Shown here: in pieces, positions 1 to 8,440 of the stretch | Numbering within the stretch: position 1 is the stretch's first letter | Layout of the letters: each line of letters opens with the position of its first letter | From: Xanthomonas hyacinthi | GTDB taxonomy: Bacteria > Pseudomonadota > Gammaproteobacteria > Xanthomonadales > Xanthomonadaceae | DNA length: 64,000 nt | Assembly (NCBI RefSeq): GCF_009769165.1 | Contig: NZ_CP043476.1 | Span: forward strand, 806,001 to 870,000 | Direction: 5' to 3' | Program-made: the position numbers and the translations under genes | The notes under the pieces: generated by a model | Databases searched by the model: none | What the model saw: only the letters and a program-made list of their open reading frames with translations | What the model was told of the DNA's origin: nothing

Positions 1-155
1 GGTTCAAGATGCGCTCCTTGAAGGGGGGAGGCGTGGCGGCAGTGTGGCAAAGCAGGCATGAGCGCGATGTCGAGCGGCGCGGTACGCCGGCGCGGCGTCA
101 TTGCAAGATGCCCGCGACGGCGTGCTAGCGATCGCACCCGGCTGCCTGCGCGGCC
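1..155. other. Intergenic edge of window
   Basis: No supported gene lies here. On the minus strand an AAGGAG ribosome-binding motif (positions 14-19) sits six bases before a TTG at 5-7. A minus-strand gene may therefore begin at the very edge and continue outside the window. Only about seven bases of it would be visible, so nothing can be said about its product. Confidence 0.35.
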
Positions 156-1553
156 TCAGTCCGTGGTCAGCGGCACGCTGCGCCCGTTCTGCTTGCGCAC
201 GATCGCCAGCGCGATCTCCAGCGACTGCTCGTAGTTCAGGCGCGGATCCACGCTGGAACGGTACGCACGCTCCAGGTCGCACTCGGTCAGTTCGCGTGCG
301 CCGCCGGTGCATTCGGTGACGTCTTCGCCGGTCAGTTCCAGATGCACGCCGCCCAGGCGCGTGCCGGCCGCGGCATGGATGTCGAAAGAGTGCTCCACCT
401 CGCCCAGCACGTTGTCGTAGCGCCGTGTCTTGTAGCCGTTGCTGGTGCTCTCGGTATTGCCGTGCATCGCATCGCACACCCACAGCACGCGGCGGCCGTC
501 GCGCTTCACCGCGTCCAGCAGCGGCGGCAGTTTCTGCGCGATCTGCGCCGCGCCCATGCGATGGATGAAGGTCAGCCGGCCCGGTTCGTCCTCGGGGTTG
601 AGCACGTCGATCAGGCGCAGCAACTGGTCCGGCTGCGCCGACGGCCCGACCTTGACCGCGATCGGATTGCGGATGCCGCGGAAGTACTCCACGTGCGCGC
701 CGTCCAGCGCTGCGGTGCGCATGCCGATCCACGGATAGTGCGTACTGAGGTTGAACCAGCCCCACTGCCGCGGCACCTCGCGGCTCAGCGCTTCCTCGTA
801 CGGCAGCAGCAGCGCTTCGTGCGAGGTGTAGAAGTCGATCCGGTTGAGGTTGTACAACTGCGCCCCGGACAGGGTCTCCATGAAGCGCACCGCGTCGCCG
901 ATCGAGGCGACCATCTTCTGGTAGTCCTCGGCCAGTGGCGAGTAGCCGACCCAGCTCAGGTTCCAGTACTCGGGATGGTGCAGGTCGGCGAAACCGCCGT
1001 CGATCAGCGCGCGCACGAAGTTCATCGTCATCGCCGAACGCGAGTGCGCGGTGATCATGCGCCGCGGATCGGGCGCGCGCGCCTGCACGGTGAACTCCGG
1101 GCCGTTGACCACGTCGCCGCGGTAGCTGGGCAGGATCACGCCGTCGCGGGTCTCGGTGTCGGCCGAGCGCGGCTTGGCATATTGGCCGGCGTAGCGCCCG
1201 ACCCGCACCACCGGCAGGCGCAGTCCGTGCACCAGCACCAGGCTCATCTGCAGCAGCACCTTGAGTCGGTTGGAGATGGTACCCGACTCGCAATCGCTGA
1301 AATTCTCCGCGCAATCGCCGCCCTGCAGCAGGAAACGCTTGCCTTCCTGCGCCTCGGCCAGCTGCTTCTTCAGCGCGAAAATCTCCCACGAGGTGACCAG
1401 CGGCGGCAGCTGGCGCAATTCGTCCAGCGTCGTCTCCAGCGCCTGCGCGTCCGGATACACCGGCATCTGCAGCGCGGGCTTGCCGCGCCAGCTGGCGGGC
1501 GCCCAGGACGGCGGAACGGATTCGGGCGCGACGGCGGGGACGGACAGGTTCAT
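156..1553 (-). CDS. aroG: Class II 3-deoxy-D-arabino-heptulosonate-7-phosphate synthase
   Basis: This 465-residue protein is a class II (plant-type) DAHP synthase. It condenses phosphoenolpyruvate with erythrose 4-phosphate in the first step of the shikimate pathway, in the cytosol. Family motifs visible are GGDCAE, the RVGRYAGQYAKPRS stretch, the HSRSAMTMNF region and the IGMRTAALDGAHVEYF segment. The length matches the class II family (about 450-470 residues), which is unrelated in sequence to the E. coli AroF/G/H type. The ATG at 1551-1553 was chosen over longer in-frame starts because AAGGAG lies eight bases upstream and the family's N-terminus begins about there. It is divergent from the TonB receptor gene across a 227-base region. 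The symbol is by function; class II enzymes are also called aroA-II. Confidence 0.93.
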   Translation of the reverse strand: MNLSVPAVAPESVPPSWAPASWRGKPALQMPVYPDAQALETTLDELRQLPPLVTSWEIFALKKQLAEAQEGKRFLLQGGDCAENFSDCESGTISNRLKVLLQMSLVLVHGLRLPVVRVGRYAGQYAKPRSADTETRDGVILPSYRGDVVNGPEFTVQARAPDPRRMITAHSRSAMTMNFVRALIDGGFADLHHPEYWNLSWVGYSPLAEDYQKMVASIGDAVRFMETLSGAQLYNLNRIDFYTSHEALLLPYEEALSREVPRQWGWFNLSTHYPWIGMRTAALDGAHVEYFRGIRNPIAVKVGPSAQPDQLLRLIDVLNPEDEPGRLTFIHRMGAAQIAQKLPPLLDAVKRDGRRVLWVCDAMHGNTESTSNGYKTRRYDNVLGEVEHSFDIHAAAGTRLGGVHLELTGEDVTECTGGARELTECDLERAYRSSVDPRLNYEQSLEIALAIVRKQNGRSVPLTTD

Positions 1554-1724
1554 GAAAGGACTCCTTGGCAGCCTGCGATGTTGGCAGAGCCAGGCCGCGA
1601 CGCAAAGCGCCGTGTCGCGTGGTGGCCAAACCGTGGCCATCGCGCGCCGGGACATGAACGGAAGGCAAAGCGCGCATGCCAGGCATGACTTCCGGCCTAC
1701 GCTAATGTTGCCGCGAAAGTAGAA

Positions 1725-1739
1725 TGTTATGACATAACA
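1725..1739. promoter_or_regulatory. Zur-type operator (predicted)
   Basis: TGTTATGACATAACA is a perfect 7+1+7 palindrome, flanked by GAA on the left and AATC on the right. It matches the core of the gammaproteobacterial Zur consensus, GAAATGTTATA-N-TATAACATTTC. It sits 41 bases before the ATG of the TonB-dependent receptor in an AT-rich patch that stands out from its GC-rich surroundings. I infer zinc-dependent repression of the receptor; binding is not shown. Confidence 0.72.
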
Positions 1740-1780
1740 AATCCACTCCCTTTTTTTTTATTCCAGGTCTCGCCCACGCC

Positions 1781-3901
1781 ATGACACCTCGCCCCCTCTC
1801 CGCCGCCATCGCCCTTGTCCTGCTGGCCGCCCCTGGCCTCGCGCTCGCCGCCGATACCGACCCCGAGCGCACCACCGACCTGGACGCGGTCACCGTCACC
1901 GCCAAGCTGGAAGCCGCGCGCAACGCGCTGTCGCCGGATATCGGCAGCAGCCAATACGCGATCACCGCCGCGGACATCGAACGGCTACCGCTGGGCGCCT
2001 CCACCCCGCTCAACCAGGTGCTGCTGCAGGCACCGGGCGTGGTCCAGGACTCCTACAGCGGCATCCACGTGCGCGGCGACCACGCCAATCTGCAGTACCG
2101 CATCAACGGCGTGCTGATCCCCGAGTCCATCTCCGGCTTCGGCCAGAGCCTGGACCCGCGCACGATCAAGAGCATCAAGCTGCTCGACGGCGCGCTGCCG
2201 GCGCAGTTCGGCGACCGCACCGCGGCGGTGGTGGACATCACCACCAAGAGCGGCGTGGAACTGGGCAACGGCGGCAGCGTCGGCATCACCGGCGGCTCCT
2301 ACGGCACGCTCAATCCGAACGCCTCCTGGTGGGGCAGCAGCGGCCGCTGGAGCTGGTTCGTCAGCGGCGACTACGCGCAGAACAAGAACGGCCTGGAGAA
2401 TCCGGTCGACAGCCGCACGCCCGAGCACGACAAGTCGCACCAGAGCAAGGGCTTCGCCGACCTCAGCTACCTGATCGACGAGAACACCCGGCTCAGCCTG
2501 CTGGTCGGCTACGCCAACAACCGCTTCCAGATCCCGAACAATCCCGGGCAAACGCCCGCGTTCGACTACCTGGGCACCACCGACTTCGATTCGTCCAGGC
2601 TCGACGAGAACCAGCGCGAGAACACCCGCTTCGGCACGCTAGTGCTGCAGGGCTCGCTCGGCGCCACCAGCTACCAGCTGTCGGCCGGGCAGCGCTACAG
2701 CAGCGTCGCGTTCTCGCCCGACGTCGCCGGCGATCTGATCTTCAACGGCGTCGCCTCGCAGGTGGACCGCAGCAACCGCGCCAACACCGTGCAGGCCGAC
2801 TTCTCCACCCCGCTCGGCGACGCGCACACGCTGCGCTACGGCGTGTACGGCAACTTCGAACATGCCGTGGCCAGCAACAATTCCTATGTGTTCCCGGCCG
2901 ATGCCGACGGCAATCAGACCAGCAATGCGCCGATCTTCATTCCCGACGCCAGCCGTTTCCACGCCAGCACCTATGCGCTGTATCTGCAGGACGAGTGGAA
3001 GATCGGCGAGGACTGGACCGTGAACTACGGCGTGCGCGGCGACCGCTACAAGGCGTTCGGCACCACCGAAGGCCAGCTCAGCCCGCGCCTGGGCGTGGTC
3101 TGGCAGGCCAGCGCCGACACCACCGTGCACGCCGGCTACGCGCGCTACTTCACCCCGCCGGCCAGCGAACTGATCTCCACCAGCGACATCGCCCTGTACG
3201 ACGGCACCACCAACCAGCAGTCCACCGCCGGCGGCGCGACCACGCCGCTGAGCGAGCGCAGCGACTACTACGACCTGGGCATCTCGCAGGTGGTCAACGA
3301 GCACCTGACCCTGGGCCTGGACACCTACTACCGCAAGGCCGACCGCCTGCAGGACGAAGGCCAGTTCGGCGCCGCCTACGTGTATTCCACCTTCAACTAC
3401 CGCTACGGCCGCATCCGCGGCGCGGAATTCAGCGCCGACTACAGCAACGGACCGGTCACCGCCTACTTCAACGTCGCCTACAGCAAGGCGATGGGCAAGC
3501 GGGTCATGACCAGCCTGTACAACTTCGATCCGGACGCGCTGGCCTATGCCTACGACAACTGGATCCACCTCGACCATGACCAGAAGTTCACCTCGTCCGG
3601 CGGCATCAGCTACGCGATCGACGACGCCAGCCGGATCGGCGCCAACTACCTGTTCGGCAGCGGATTGCGCACCGACACCGACACCGTGCCCAACGGCGCC
3701 GAGCTGCCGTCGTACTTCCAGCTGAACCTGAGCGCCGGCCACGACTTCGCGCTCAGCGCGCATCCGCTGCACGCGCAACTGGCGGTGCTCAACGTGCTCG
3801 ATCGCAGCTACCAGCTGCGCGACGGCGGCGGCATCGGCGTGTTCGCGCCGCAATGGGCACCGCGCCGCGGCGTGTACCTGAGCCTGCAGCAGGATTTCTG
3901 A
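1781..3901 (+). CDS. TonB-dependent outer-membrane receptor, predicted Zur-controlled zinc receptor
   Basis: This 706-residue outer-membrane receptor has a signal peptide (about residues 1-23, cleavage near LALA/ADTD) and a TonB-box-like DAVTVTA at 35-41. A plug domain follows (QVLLQAPGVVQDS, HVRGDHANLQYRINGV, and GALPAQFGDRTAAVVDITTKSG written here in part). The beta-barrel ends in the aromatic C-terminus SLQQDF. It would take up a ligand across the outer membrane using TonB-ExbBD energy. The substrate is not visible in the protein, but the Zur-type palindrome directly upstream points to zinc or a zinc chelate (ZnuD-like role). A run of eight T residues at 1751-1758 lies in its leader. It stands alone, with no transporter genes beside it. 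Siderophore or nucleoside-type substrates cannot be excluded. Confidence 0.9.
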   Translation: MTPRPLSAAIALVLLAAPGLALAADTDPERTTDLDAVTVTAKLEAARNALSPDIGSSQYAITAADIERLPLGASTPLNQVLLQAPGVVQDSYSGIHVRGDHANLQYRINGVLIPESISGFGQSLDPRTIKSIKLLDGALPAQFGDRTAAVVDITTKSGVELGNGGSVGITGGSYGTLNPNASWWGSSGRWSWFVSGDYAQNKNGLENPVDSRTPEHDKSHQSKGFADLSYLIDENTRLSLLVGYANNRFQIPNNPGQTPAFDYLGTTDFDSSRLDENQRENTRFGTLVLQGSLGATSYQLSAGQRYSSVAFSPDVAGDLIFNGVASQVDRSNRANTVQADFSTPLGDAHTLRYGVYGNFEHAVASNNSYVFPADADGNQTSNAPIFIPDASRFHASTYALYLQDEWKIGEDWTVNYGVRGDRYKAFGTTEGQLSPRLGVVWQASADTTVHAGYARYFTPPASELISTSDIALYDGTTNQQSTAGGATTPLSERSDYYDLGISQVVNEHLTLGLDTYYRKADRLQDEGQFGAAYVYSTFNYRYGRIRGAEFSADYSNGPVTAYFNVAYSKAMGKRVMTSLYNFDPDALAYAYDNWIHLDHDQKFTSSGGISYAIDDASRIGANYLFGSGLRTDTDTVPNGAELPSYFQLNLSAGHDFALSAHPLHAQLAVLNVLDRSYQLRDGGGIGVFAPQWAPRRGVYLSLQQDF

Positions 3902-4272
3902 GGCAGGTGCGGGAGCAGGCCGCGCCCGTGGAACGGGCCGGCCTGGATGCGGGGAGAAGAGAGGTACTGCACAGCTGTCGCTTGCAGGCGAAAGCGAGTT
4001 CAAGCTCCGAAACCAGGCGCGACGGCTTGCCAAGCCGAAATCCGCTGGATATTCACACCCCATGAATTCGCAGCCCACGAGGTGTTGTGGGAGCGACTTC
4101 AGTCGCGACGGGCCTTATCGGTAACGCCTGTCGCGACTGAAGTCGCTCCCACAGGTTTCGTCGTCCCGGCCCAGCTCCGCTGGCGGCAGACAGCGCTGCC
4201 AACGACCAAGAGGGCCGCAGTCGAACACGCGCCTTTACCGCGTCGCGGCACCAGCGCGGCCTCCGGCCGCTA
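3902..4272. other. Intergenic region carrying a REP doublet
   Basis: This 371-base spacer separates the converging receptor gene and dsbB. It holds a REPIN-like inverted pair (4086-4153). I see no supported gene, and the short ORFs across it have no recognisable content. No classic T-run terminator is visible for either flanking gene. Confidence 0.7.
4086..4153. repeat. REPIN-like doublet (inverted REP pair), copy A
   Basis: Two 24-base arms lie in inverted orientation. The left arm (4086-4109) starts TGTGGGAGCGACTTCAGT, and the right arm (4130-4153) is its exact reverse complement. The 20-base loop contains GGCCTTATCGGTAACGCC. Each arm also has an internal palindrome, GCGACT-TC-AGTCGC. This is the architecture of REPINs, which are mobilised in trans by RAYT transposases. 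No RAYT gene is in the window. Copy B (52960-53026) has the same loop in the opposite orientation. Confidence 0.85.
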
Positions 4273-4785
4273 TCAGTGCAGCGACCGCCGCCTGCTCTTG
4301 AAGCCGGCATACAGCGCGAACAGCGCCAGCAGCACGAAGCAGATCAGGCACCACATCGGCATCGACAGGCCGAGGAAGCGCCAGTCGATGTTGCCGCAGT
4401 CGCCGGTCCCGGTCAGCACCCGGCGTAGCACCTCGAACGGCCCCAGCGTCTCGCGCAGGAAGCCCAGCGGCGGCCCGCAGGAGGCCATCGGATCGGGAAA
4501 CAGCTGCACCCACACGTGCTTGCTGGAGATGCCGGCGCCGATGGCCGCGGCGAGGAACGCCAGCACGCCATGGACCTTGCGCCCGCCGCTGCGCGCCTGG
4601 CCGTGCAAGGCGCCGAGCAGGAACAGCAGGCCCAGCGCGGCGAACGCGATGCGCTGGAAGACGCACAGCGGGCAGGGCTCGATGCCCAGCTGCAGCTGCA
4701 CGTAGATCGCATAGCCCAGCAGCGCGGCGCAGATCAGAAAACCGAACAGGAACTGCGCGCGGAAACTCCAGCGTAACGGGTTCAT
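4273..4785 (-). CDS. dsbB: Disulfide bond formation protein B (DsbB)
   Basis: DsbB is an inner-membrane quinone reductase that reoxidises periplasmic DsbA. The 170-residue protein has four predicted membrane helices. It has both required cysteine pairs: Cys38 and Cys41 in EPCPLC after helix 1, and Cys103 and Cys130 in the second periplasmic loop (ASCGPP and GDCGN). Length and topology match the family. The gene is separated by 181 bases from rplQ upstream and does not look like part of the ribosomal operon. Confidence 0.95.
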   Translation of the reverse strand: MNPLRWSFRAQFLFGFLICAALLGYAIYVQLQLGIEPCPLCVFQRIAFAALGLLFLLGALHGQARSGGRKVHGVLAFLAAAIGAGISSKHVWVQLFPDPMASCGPPLGFLRETLGPFEVLRRVLTGTGDCGNIDWRFLGLSMPMWCLICFVLLALFALYAGFKSRRRSLH

Positions 4786-4917
4786 CGGGTCGGGCTCACA
4801 TGAACGATGCGCGCATTATCCGCCATCGCCCGCCTCGCCACCATGTGCCGTCCGTCGACACGTGCGGCGCGCGCCGCGGCGTCCGCCCGCACGTCGCGGA
4901 GCCGCCGCCCAGACGCA

Positions 4918-4945
4918 AGAAAGCCCGGACATGCCGGGCTTCTTG
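4918..4945 (-). terminator. Terminator of the alpha operon (after rplQ)
   Basis: The stem AAGCCCGG / CCGGGCTT (4921-4928 with 4934-4941, loop of five) lies 25 bases past the rplQ stop. On the minus strand it is followed by TTCTTGC. It is a plausible Rho-independent terminator, though the T-run is short. Confidence 0.7.
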
Positions 4946-4966
4946 CCGACGCGGTGCGGGCCGGAT

Positions 4967-5353
4967 CTACTCGGCCACTTCCTCGGCGATCGCGGTCGGG
5001 CGATCGACCAGCTCGACGTACGCCATCGGCGCGTTGTCGCCGGCGCGGAAGCCGCACTTCAGGATGCGCAGGTAGCCGCCCGGACGCGACTGGTAGCGCG
5101 GGCCCAGCTCGACGAACAGCTTGCCCACCGCTTCCTTGTCGCGCAGGCGCGAGAAGGCCAGACGGCGATTGGCGACGCCATCGACCTTGGCGATGGTGAT
5201 CAGCGGCTCGGCGACGCGACGCAGTTCCTTGGCCTTCGGCAAGGTGGTCTTGATCAGTTCGTGCTTGAACAGCGAGGCCGCCATGTTGGAGAACATCGCC
5301 TGGCGATGGGCGCTGGTGCGGTTGAACTTGCGGCCGGATTTCTGGTGACGCAT
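4967..5353 (-). CDS. rplQ: 50S ribosomal protein L17
   Basis: L17 is a large-subunit protein at the exit-tunnel face. The 128-residue product begins [20 protein letters not shown], the family signature, so the ATG at 5351-5353 is used rather than the longer in-frame extension. The match spans the full family length, with an acidic tail (IAEEVAE). It is the last gene of the alpha operon. An unusually long 294-base spacer with strong hairpins separates it from rpoA. Confidence 0.97.
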   Translation of the reverse strand: MRHQKSGRKFNRTSAHRQAMFSNMAASLFKHELIKTTLPKAKELRRVAEPLITIAKVDGVANRRLAFSRLRDKEAVGKLFVELGPRYQSRPGGYLRILKCGFRAGDNAPMAYVELVDRPTAIAEEVAE

Positions 5354-5610
5354 GGTCTTGGTTCCTATGGAAAGTTGAAACTGCTGGAGATCGCTGTCGC
5401 CATCCTGGCGTTGAACAATGGACTGCGGATGGTCCGAGCCGGCCGTCCCTGACCGGACAACGCCGCGGGCTTGAAGACCCGTCGGCGTAGTGGTGCAACT
5501 GATGCGGCGCGAGGCGCCTCGAAGGCGCCCCTGCTTCCATCCCTGGCGGTATTGCCTGGGCTGCGCAGAGCCCTGCCCGGCCATCCATGACCGGACATGC
5601 GTCCGTCCAT

Positions 5611-5635
5611 GGCCGATGCCGGTGCGGCATCGGCC
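5611..5635 (-). promoter_or_regulatory. Strong hairpin in the rpoA-rplQ spacer
   Basis: GGCCGATGCCG (5611-5621) pairs perfectly with CGGCATCGGCC (5625-5635) around a three-base loop, 12 bases past the rpoA stop. There is no T-run, so it is more likely an mRNA processing or stability element, or a partial attenuator, than a full terminator. An imperfect direct repeat (CCGGCC.TCC.TGACCGGACA, near 5439 and 5578) lies in the same spacer. Confidence 0.5.
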
Positions 5636-5647
5636 AGGTGCGGCTGC

Positions 5648-6646
5648 TTAGCCGAGCATGCCGTGCTGGGCGACGCCGGCCGGCGGCCAGTTCTCCAGCT
5701 TCATGCCGAGCGACAGGCCGCGCTGGGCCAGCACTTCCTTGATCTCGGTCAGCGACTTCTTGCCGAGGTTCGGGGTCTTGAGCAGCTCCACTTCGGTCTT
5801 CTGGATCAGATCGCCGATGTAGTAGATGCTCTCGGCCTTCAGGCAGTTGGCCGAACGCACGGTCAGTTCCAGATCGTCGATCGGACGCAGCAGCACCGGA
5901 TCCACGCCGTTGCTGGCCGGCTTGGCCGCGCCACGGTCGCGATGGGTGAAGTCGCCGAACACCGACAGCTGATCGCTGAGGATGTCGGCGGCGGTGCGCA
6001 CGGCTTCCTCGGCATCGATGGTGCCGTTGGTCTCGATGTCCAGGACCAGCTTGTCCAGGTCGGTGCGCTGCTCGACGCGCGCGGATTCGACCGCGTAGGC
6101 GACGCGACGCACCGGCGAGAACGACGCATCCAGGATCAGGCGACCGATGGTGCGGGTTTCCTCGTCCGGGCGGCGACGCGCGGCGGCCGGCTGGTAGCCG
6201 AAGCCACGCTCGATCTTCAGACGCATGTTGATCGCCATATCCTTGGTCAGGTGGCAGATCACGTGGTCGTTGTTGAGGATCTCGACGTTGTGGTCGGTCT
6301 TGATGTCGGCGGCAGTGACCGTCCCCGGGCCCTGCTTGGACAGCGACAGCGTGGCGCTGTCGCCGGTGTGCATGCGGATGGCCACGTCCTTGAGGTTGAG
6401 CAGGACATCCAGCACGTCCTCCTGCAGCCCTTCGACCGTGGTGTACTCGTGCAGCACGCCGTCGATCTCGACTTCGGTGATCGCGAAGCCGGGAATCGAG
6501 GACAACAGCACGCGGCGCAGGGCATTGCCCAGCGTATGCCCATAGCCGCGCTCCAAGGGCTCGATTACGACCTTGGCGCGGTTGTCGGTAAGGCGTTCGA
6601 TCTGCGGCCCACGGGGGCGCAGAACCTGGTTGGCGGTAACCGTCAT
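5648..6646 (-). CDS. rpoA: DNA-directed RNA polymerase subunit alpha
   Basis: The 332-residue alpha subunit starts core polymerase assembly and contacts activators and UP elements. The N-terminal dimerisation domain (about 1-235) includes [21 protein letters not shown] linker then leads to the C-terminal DNA-binding domain (about 250-320), with [12 protein letters not shown] and the helix-hairpin-helix [15 protein letters not shown]. The length equals family members from related bacteria. It lies between rpsD and rplQ in the alpha operon. Confidence 0.98.
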   Translation of the reverse strand: MTVTANQVLRPRGPQIERLTDNRAKVVIEPLERGYGHTLGNALRRVLLSSIPGFAITEVEIDGVLHEYTTVEGLQEDVLDVLLNLKDVAIRMHTGDSATLSLSKQGPGTVTAADIKTDHNVEILNNDHVICHLTKDMAINMRLKIERGFGYQPAAARRRPDEETRTIGRLILDASFSPVRRVAYAVESARVEQRTDLDKLVLDIETNGTIDAEEAVRTAADILSDQLSVFGDFTHRDRGAAKPASNGVDPVLLRPIDDLELTVRSANCLKAESIYYIGDLIQKTEVELLKTPNLGKKSLTEIKEVLAQRGLSLGMKLENWPPAGVAQHGMLG

Positions 6647-6696
6647 GTTGCGGGTTCTCCTGACGAACCTCCGTTACCGGAGGCTCTCCAATGTGA

Positions 6697-7326
6697 TTAC
6701 TTCGAATACAACTCGACGATCAGCGCTTCGTTGATGTCGGCAGGCAGGTCCGCACGATCCGGCACGGCCTTGAAGATGCCGCTGAACTTCTTCGAATCGA
6801 CCTCGACCCAGGACGGGTTCAGGTCGTGCGTTTCGGCAACGGTCAGCGCTTCCTGCACGCGAAGCTGCTTCTGCGCCTTTTCCGACAGGGCGATCGCGTC
6901 GCCGGCCTTGACCTGGTACGAGGCCAGGTTCACCGACTTGCCGTTGACCAGCACGCCACGGTGCGACACCAGCTGGCGCGCGGCCGGACGGGTGACGGCG
7001 AAGCCCATGCGGTAGACCACGTTGTCCAGGCGGGTTTCCAGCAGCTGCAGCAGGTTCTCGCCGGTGTTGCCCTTCTTGGTCGAGGCCTTCTTGTAGTAGT
7101 TGCGGAACTGACGCTCCAGCAGACCGTAGATACGCTTGACCTTCTGCTTTTCGCGCAGCTGGGTGGCGTAGTCGGACAGCTTGCCCTTGCGGGCGGTCGC
7201 GCCGTGCTGGCCGGGCTTCTGCTCCAGCTTGCACTTGGAGTCCAGCGCACGCGCCGGGCTCTTGAGGGAAAGATCGGCGCCTTCACGGCGCGCGAGCTTA
7301 CAGGTAGGACCGATATAACGAGCCAT
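6697..7326 (-). CDS. rpsD: 30S ribosomal protein S4
   Basis: S4 is a primary 16S rRNA-binding protein. In E. coli it also represses the alpha operon by binding the rpsM leader. The 209-residue product starts [16 protein letters not shown] and contains the S4 RNA-binding domain (about 95-160: [37 protein letters not shown]). It has no zinc-binding cysteine cluster. It lies 14 bases after rpsK and 50 bases before rpoA. Confidence 0.98.
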   Translation of the reverse strand: MARYIGPTCKLARREGADLSLKSPARALDSKCKLEQKPGQHGATARKGKLSDYATQLREKQKVKRIYGLLERQFRNYYKKASTKKGNTGENLLQLLETRLDNVVYRMGFAVTRPAARQLVSHRGVLVNGKSVNLASYQVKAGDAIALSEKAQKQLRVQEALTVAETHDLNPSWVEVDSKKFSGIFKAVPDRADLPADINEALIVELYSK

Positions 7327-7340
7327 TTCTTATCGCTCCT

Positions 7341-7733
7341 TTAGACGCGACGCTTCTTCGGCGGACGGCACCCGTTGTGCGGGATAGGCGTCACGTCGAT
7401 GATGTTGGTGATCTTGTATCCGACGTTGTTCAACGAACGGACGGCGGACTCGCGACCCGGACCCGGGCCCTTGATGCGCACTTCCAGCGACTTCACGCCG
7501 TAGTCGAGCGCGGCGCGCCCGGCCTTCTCGGCGGCAACCTGCGCCGCGAACGGCGTGGACTTGCGCGAACCGCGGAAACCGGCGCCACCGGAGGTCGCCC
7601 AGGACAATGCATTGCCCTGGCGGTCGGTGATGGTCACGATGGTGTTGTTGAACGAAGCGTGGACGTGGGCGACGCCGTCGGTGACGACGCGCTTGATCTT
7701 CTTCTTGGTCTTTGCTGCTGTGGGCTTAGCCAT
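7341..7733 (-). CDS. rpsK: 30S ribosomal protein S11
   Basis: S11 lines the small-subunit platform near the E-site mRNA path. The 130-residue product has the conserved [21 protein letters not shown] segment (residues about 16-36), [22 protein letters not shown] and the basic C-terminus CRPPKKRRV. It lies nine bases after rpsM in the alpha operon. Confidence 0.98.
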   Translation of the reverse strand: MAKPTAAKTKKKIKRVVTDGVAHVHASFNNTIVTITDRQGNALSWATSGGAGFRGSRKSTPFAAQVAAEKAGRAALDYGVKSLEVRIKGPGPGRESAVRSLNNVGYKITNIIDVTPIPHNGCRPPKKRRV

Positions 7734-7742
7734 GTCTGTCCC

Positions 7743-8099
7743 TTACTTCCTGATCGCCTTGCGCGGGCCCTTGCGGGTGCGGGCGTTGGTGCGGGTGCGC
7801 TGACCACGCAGCGGCAGGCCACGACGATGACGCAGGCCGCGGTAGCAGCCCAGGTCCATCAGCCGCTTGATGGCAATGCCCACTTCGCGACGCAGGTCGC
7901 CTTCGACGATGTACTTGCCGACTTCGAGGCGCAGGCGCTCGATTTCCGGTTCGGACAGGTCACGGATCTTGGTGCTCGAGGTCACGCCTGCGGCTTCGCA
8001 GACTTTCTTCGAACGGGTACGGCCGATGCCGAAAATGCTTTGCAACCCGACCCAGACGTGCTTCTGGGCTGGCAGGTTGACGCCTGCAATACGCGCCAT
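7743..8099 (-). CDS. rpsM: 30S ribosomal protein S13
   Basis: S13 sits in the small-subunit head and makes intersubunit bridges. The 118-residue product begins [20 protein letters not shown] and ends in the basic tail [15 protein letters not shown]. The ATG at 8097-8099 is used because it gives the family N-terminus; a longer in-frame start adds 13 unrelated residues. It is the first gene of the alpha operon and follows a 340-base leader with its own likely promoter. Confidence 0.97.
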   Translation of the reverse strand: MARIAGVNLPAQKHVWVGLQSIFGIGRTRSKKVCEAAGVTSSTKIRDLSEPEIERLRLEVGKYIVEGDLRREVGIAIKRLMDLGCYRGLRHRRGLPLRGQRTRTNARTRKGPRKAIRK

Positions 8100-8439
8100 G
8101 ACGCGGTTCTCCAACTGAGTGATGGCCCGACGGCGCACTATGGCGCCATCCGGCAGGATGGATCAAAAAGTGAACTTGTAAGTCTAGCAAGGTCTCGGGT
8201 TACATGGAAGCCCGTGGAACCTTTCGGTTCCGCAGGCCCGGCATGGGGAGTGTGCCCATGCTCCGGCGCCGGACGTCGTTGGCCAGGGTGAGGATCCACC
8301 TCGGCCGCCCGCGCTACTCCAGCGCAGGACCACCACGTCGCACCCACGCACGAGACCGCTGCATGGGCCGCCCTTCAAGTGGGAAGACTGCGCCCGGGAA
8401 CCGGGGGCGCCTTCACCGAAGGAAGTCAAATTATAGCAA
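8100..8439 (-). promoter_or_regulatory. Long structured leader between secY and rpsM
   Basis: This 340-base spacer contains no gene; in particular I could not find rpmJ, which often sits here. It holds several inverted repeats: GGAACC-TTTC-GGTTCC (8217-8232), GCATGGG...CCCATGC (8242-8262), the GCGCCCGG...CCGGGGGCGC pair near 8390-8410, and CCTTC-ACC-GAAGG near 8411-8423. In E. coli S4 binds the leader of this operon, so the structured region is the natural place for S4 feedback. The E. coli pseudoknot itself was not recognised. Confidence 0.55.
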
Positions 8440-8440
8440 T
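8430..8440 (-). promoter_or_regulatory. Extended -10 promoter for the alpha operon (predicted)
   Basis: On the minus strand the secY stop region reads TTGCTATAAT. This is a perfect -10 TATAAT (8430-8435) preceded by the extended TGn element. No good -35 is seen, which is usual for extended -10 promoters. It would start transcription about 320 bases before rpsM. Confidence 0.55.

Noticed and set aside
4053..4310. Plus- or minus-strand ORFs across REPIN copy A
   Set aside because: The reading frame is generated by the repeat itself (peptide LWERLQSRQAL and its mirror) and is found wherever this repeat inserts. It is not a gene.
8100..8439. rpmJ (L36) between secY and rpsM
   Set aside because: No frame encodes the short Lys/Arg/Cys-rich L36 sequence in this gap on the minus strand. 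It must be elsewhere in the genome.
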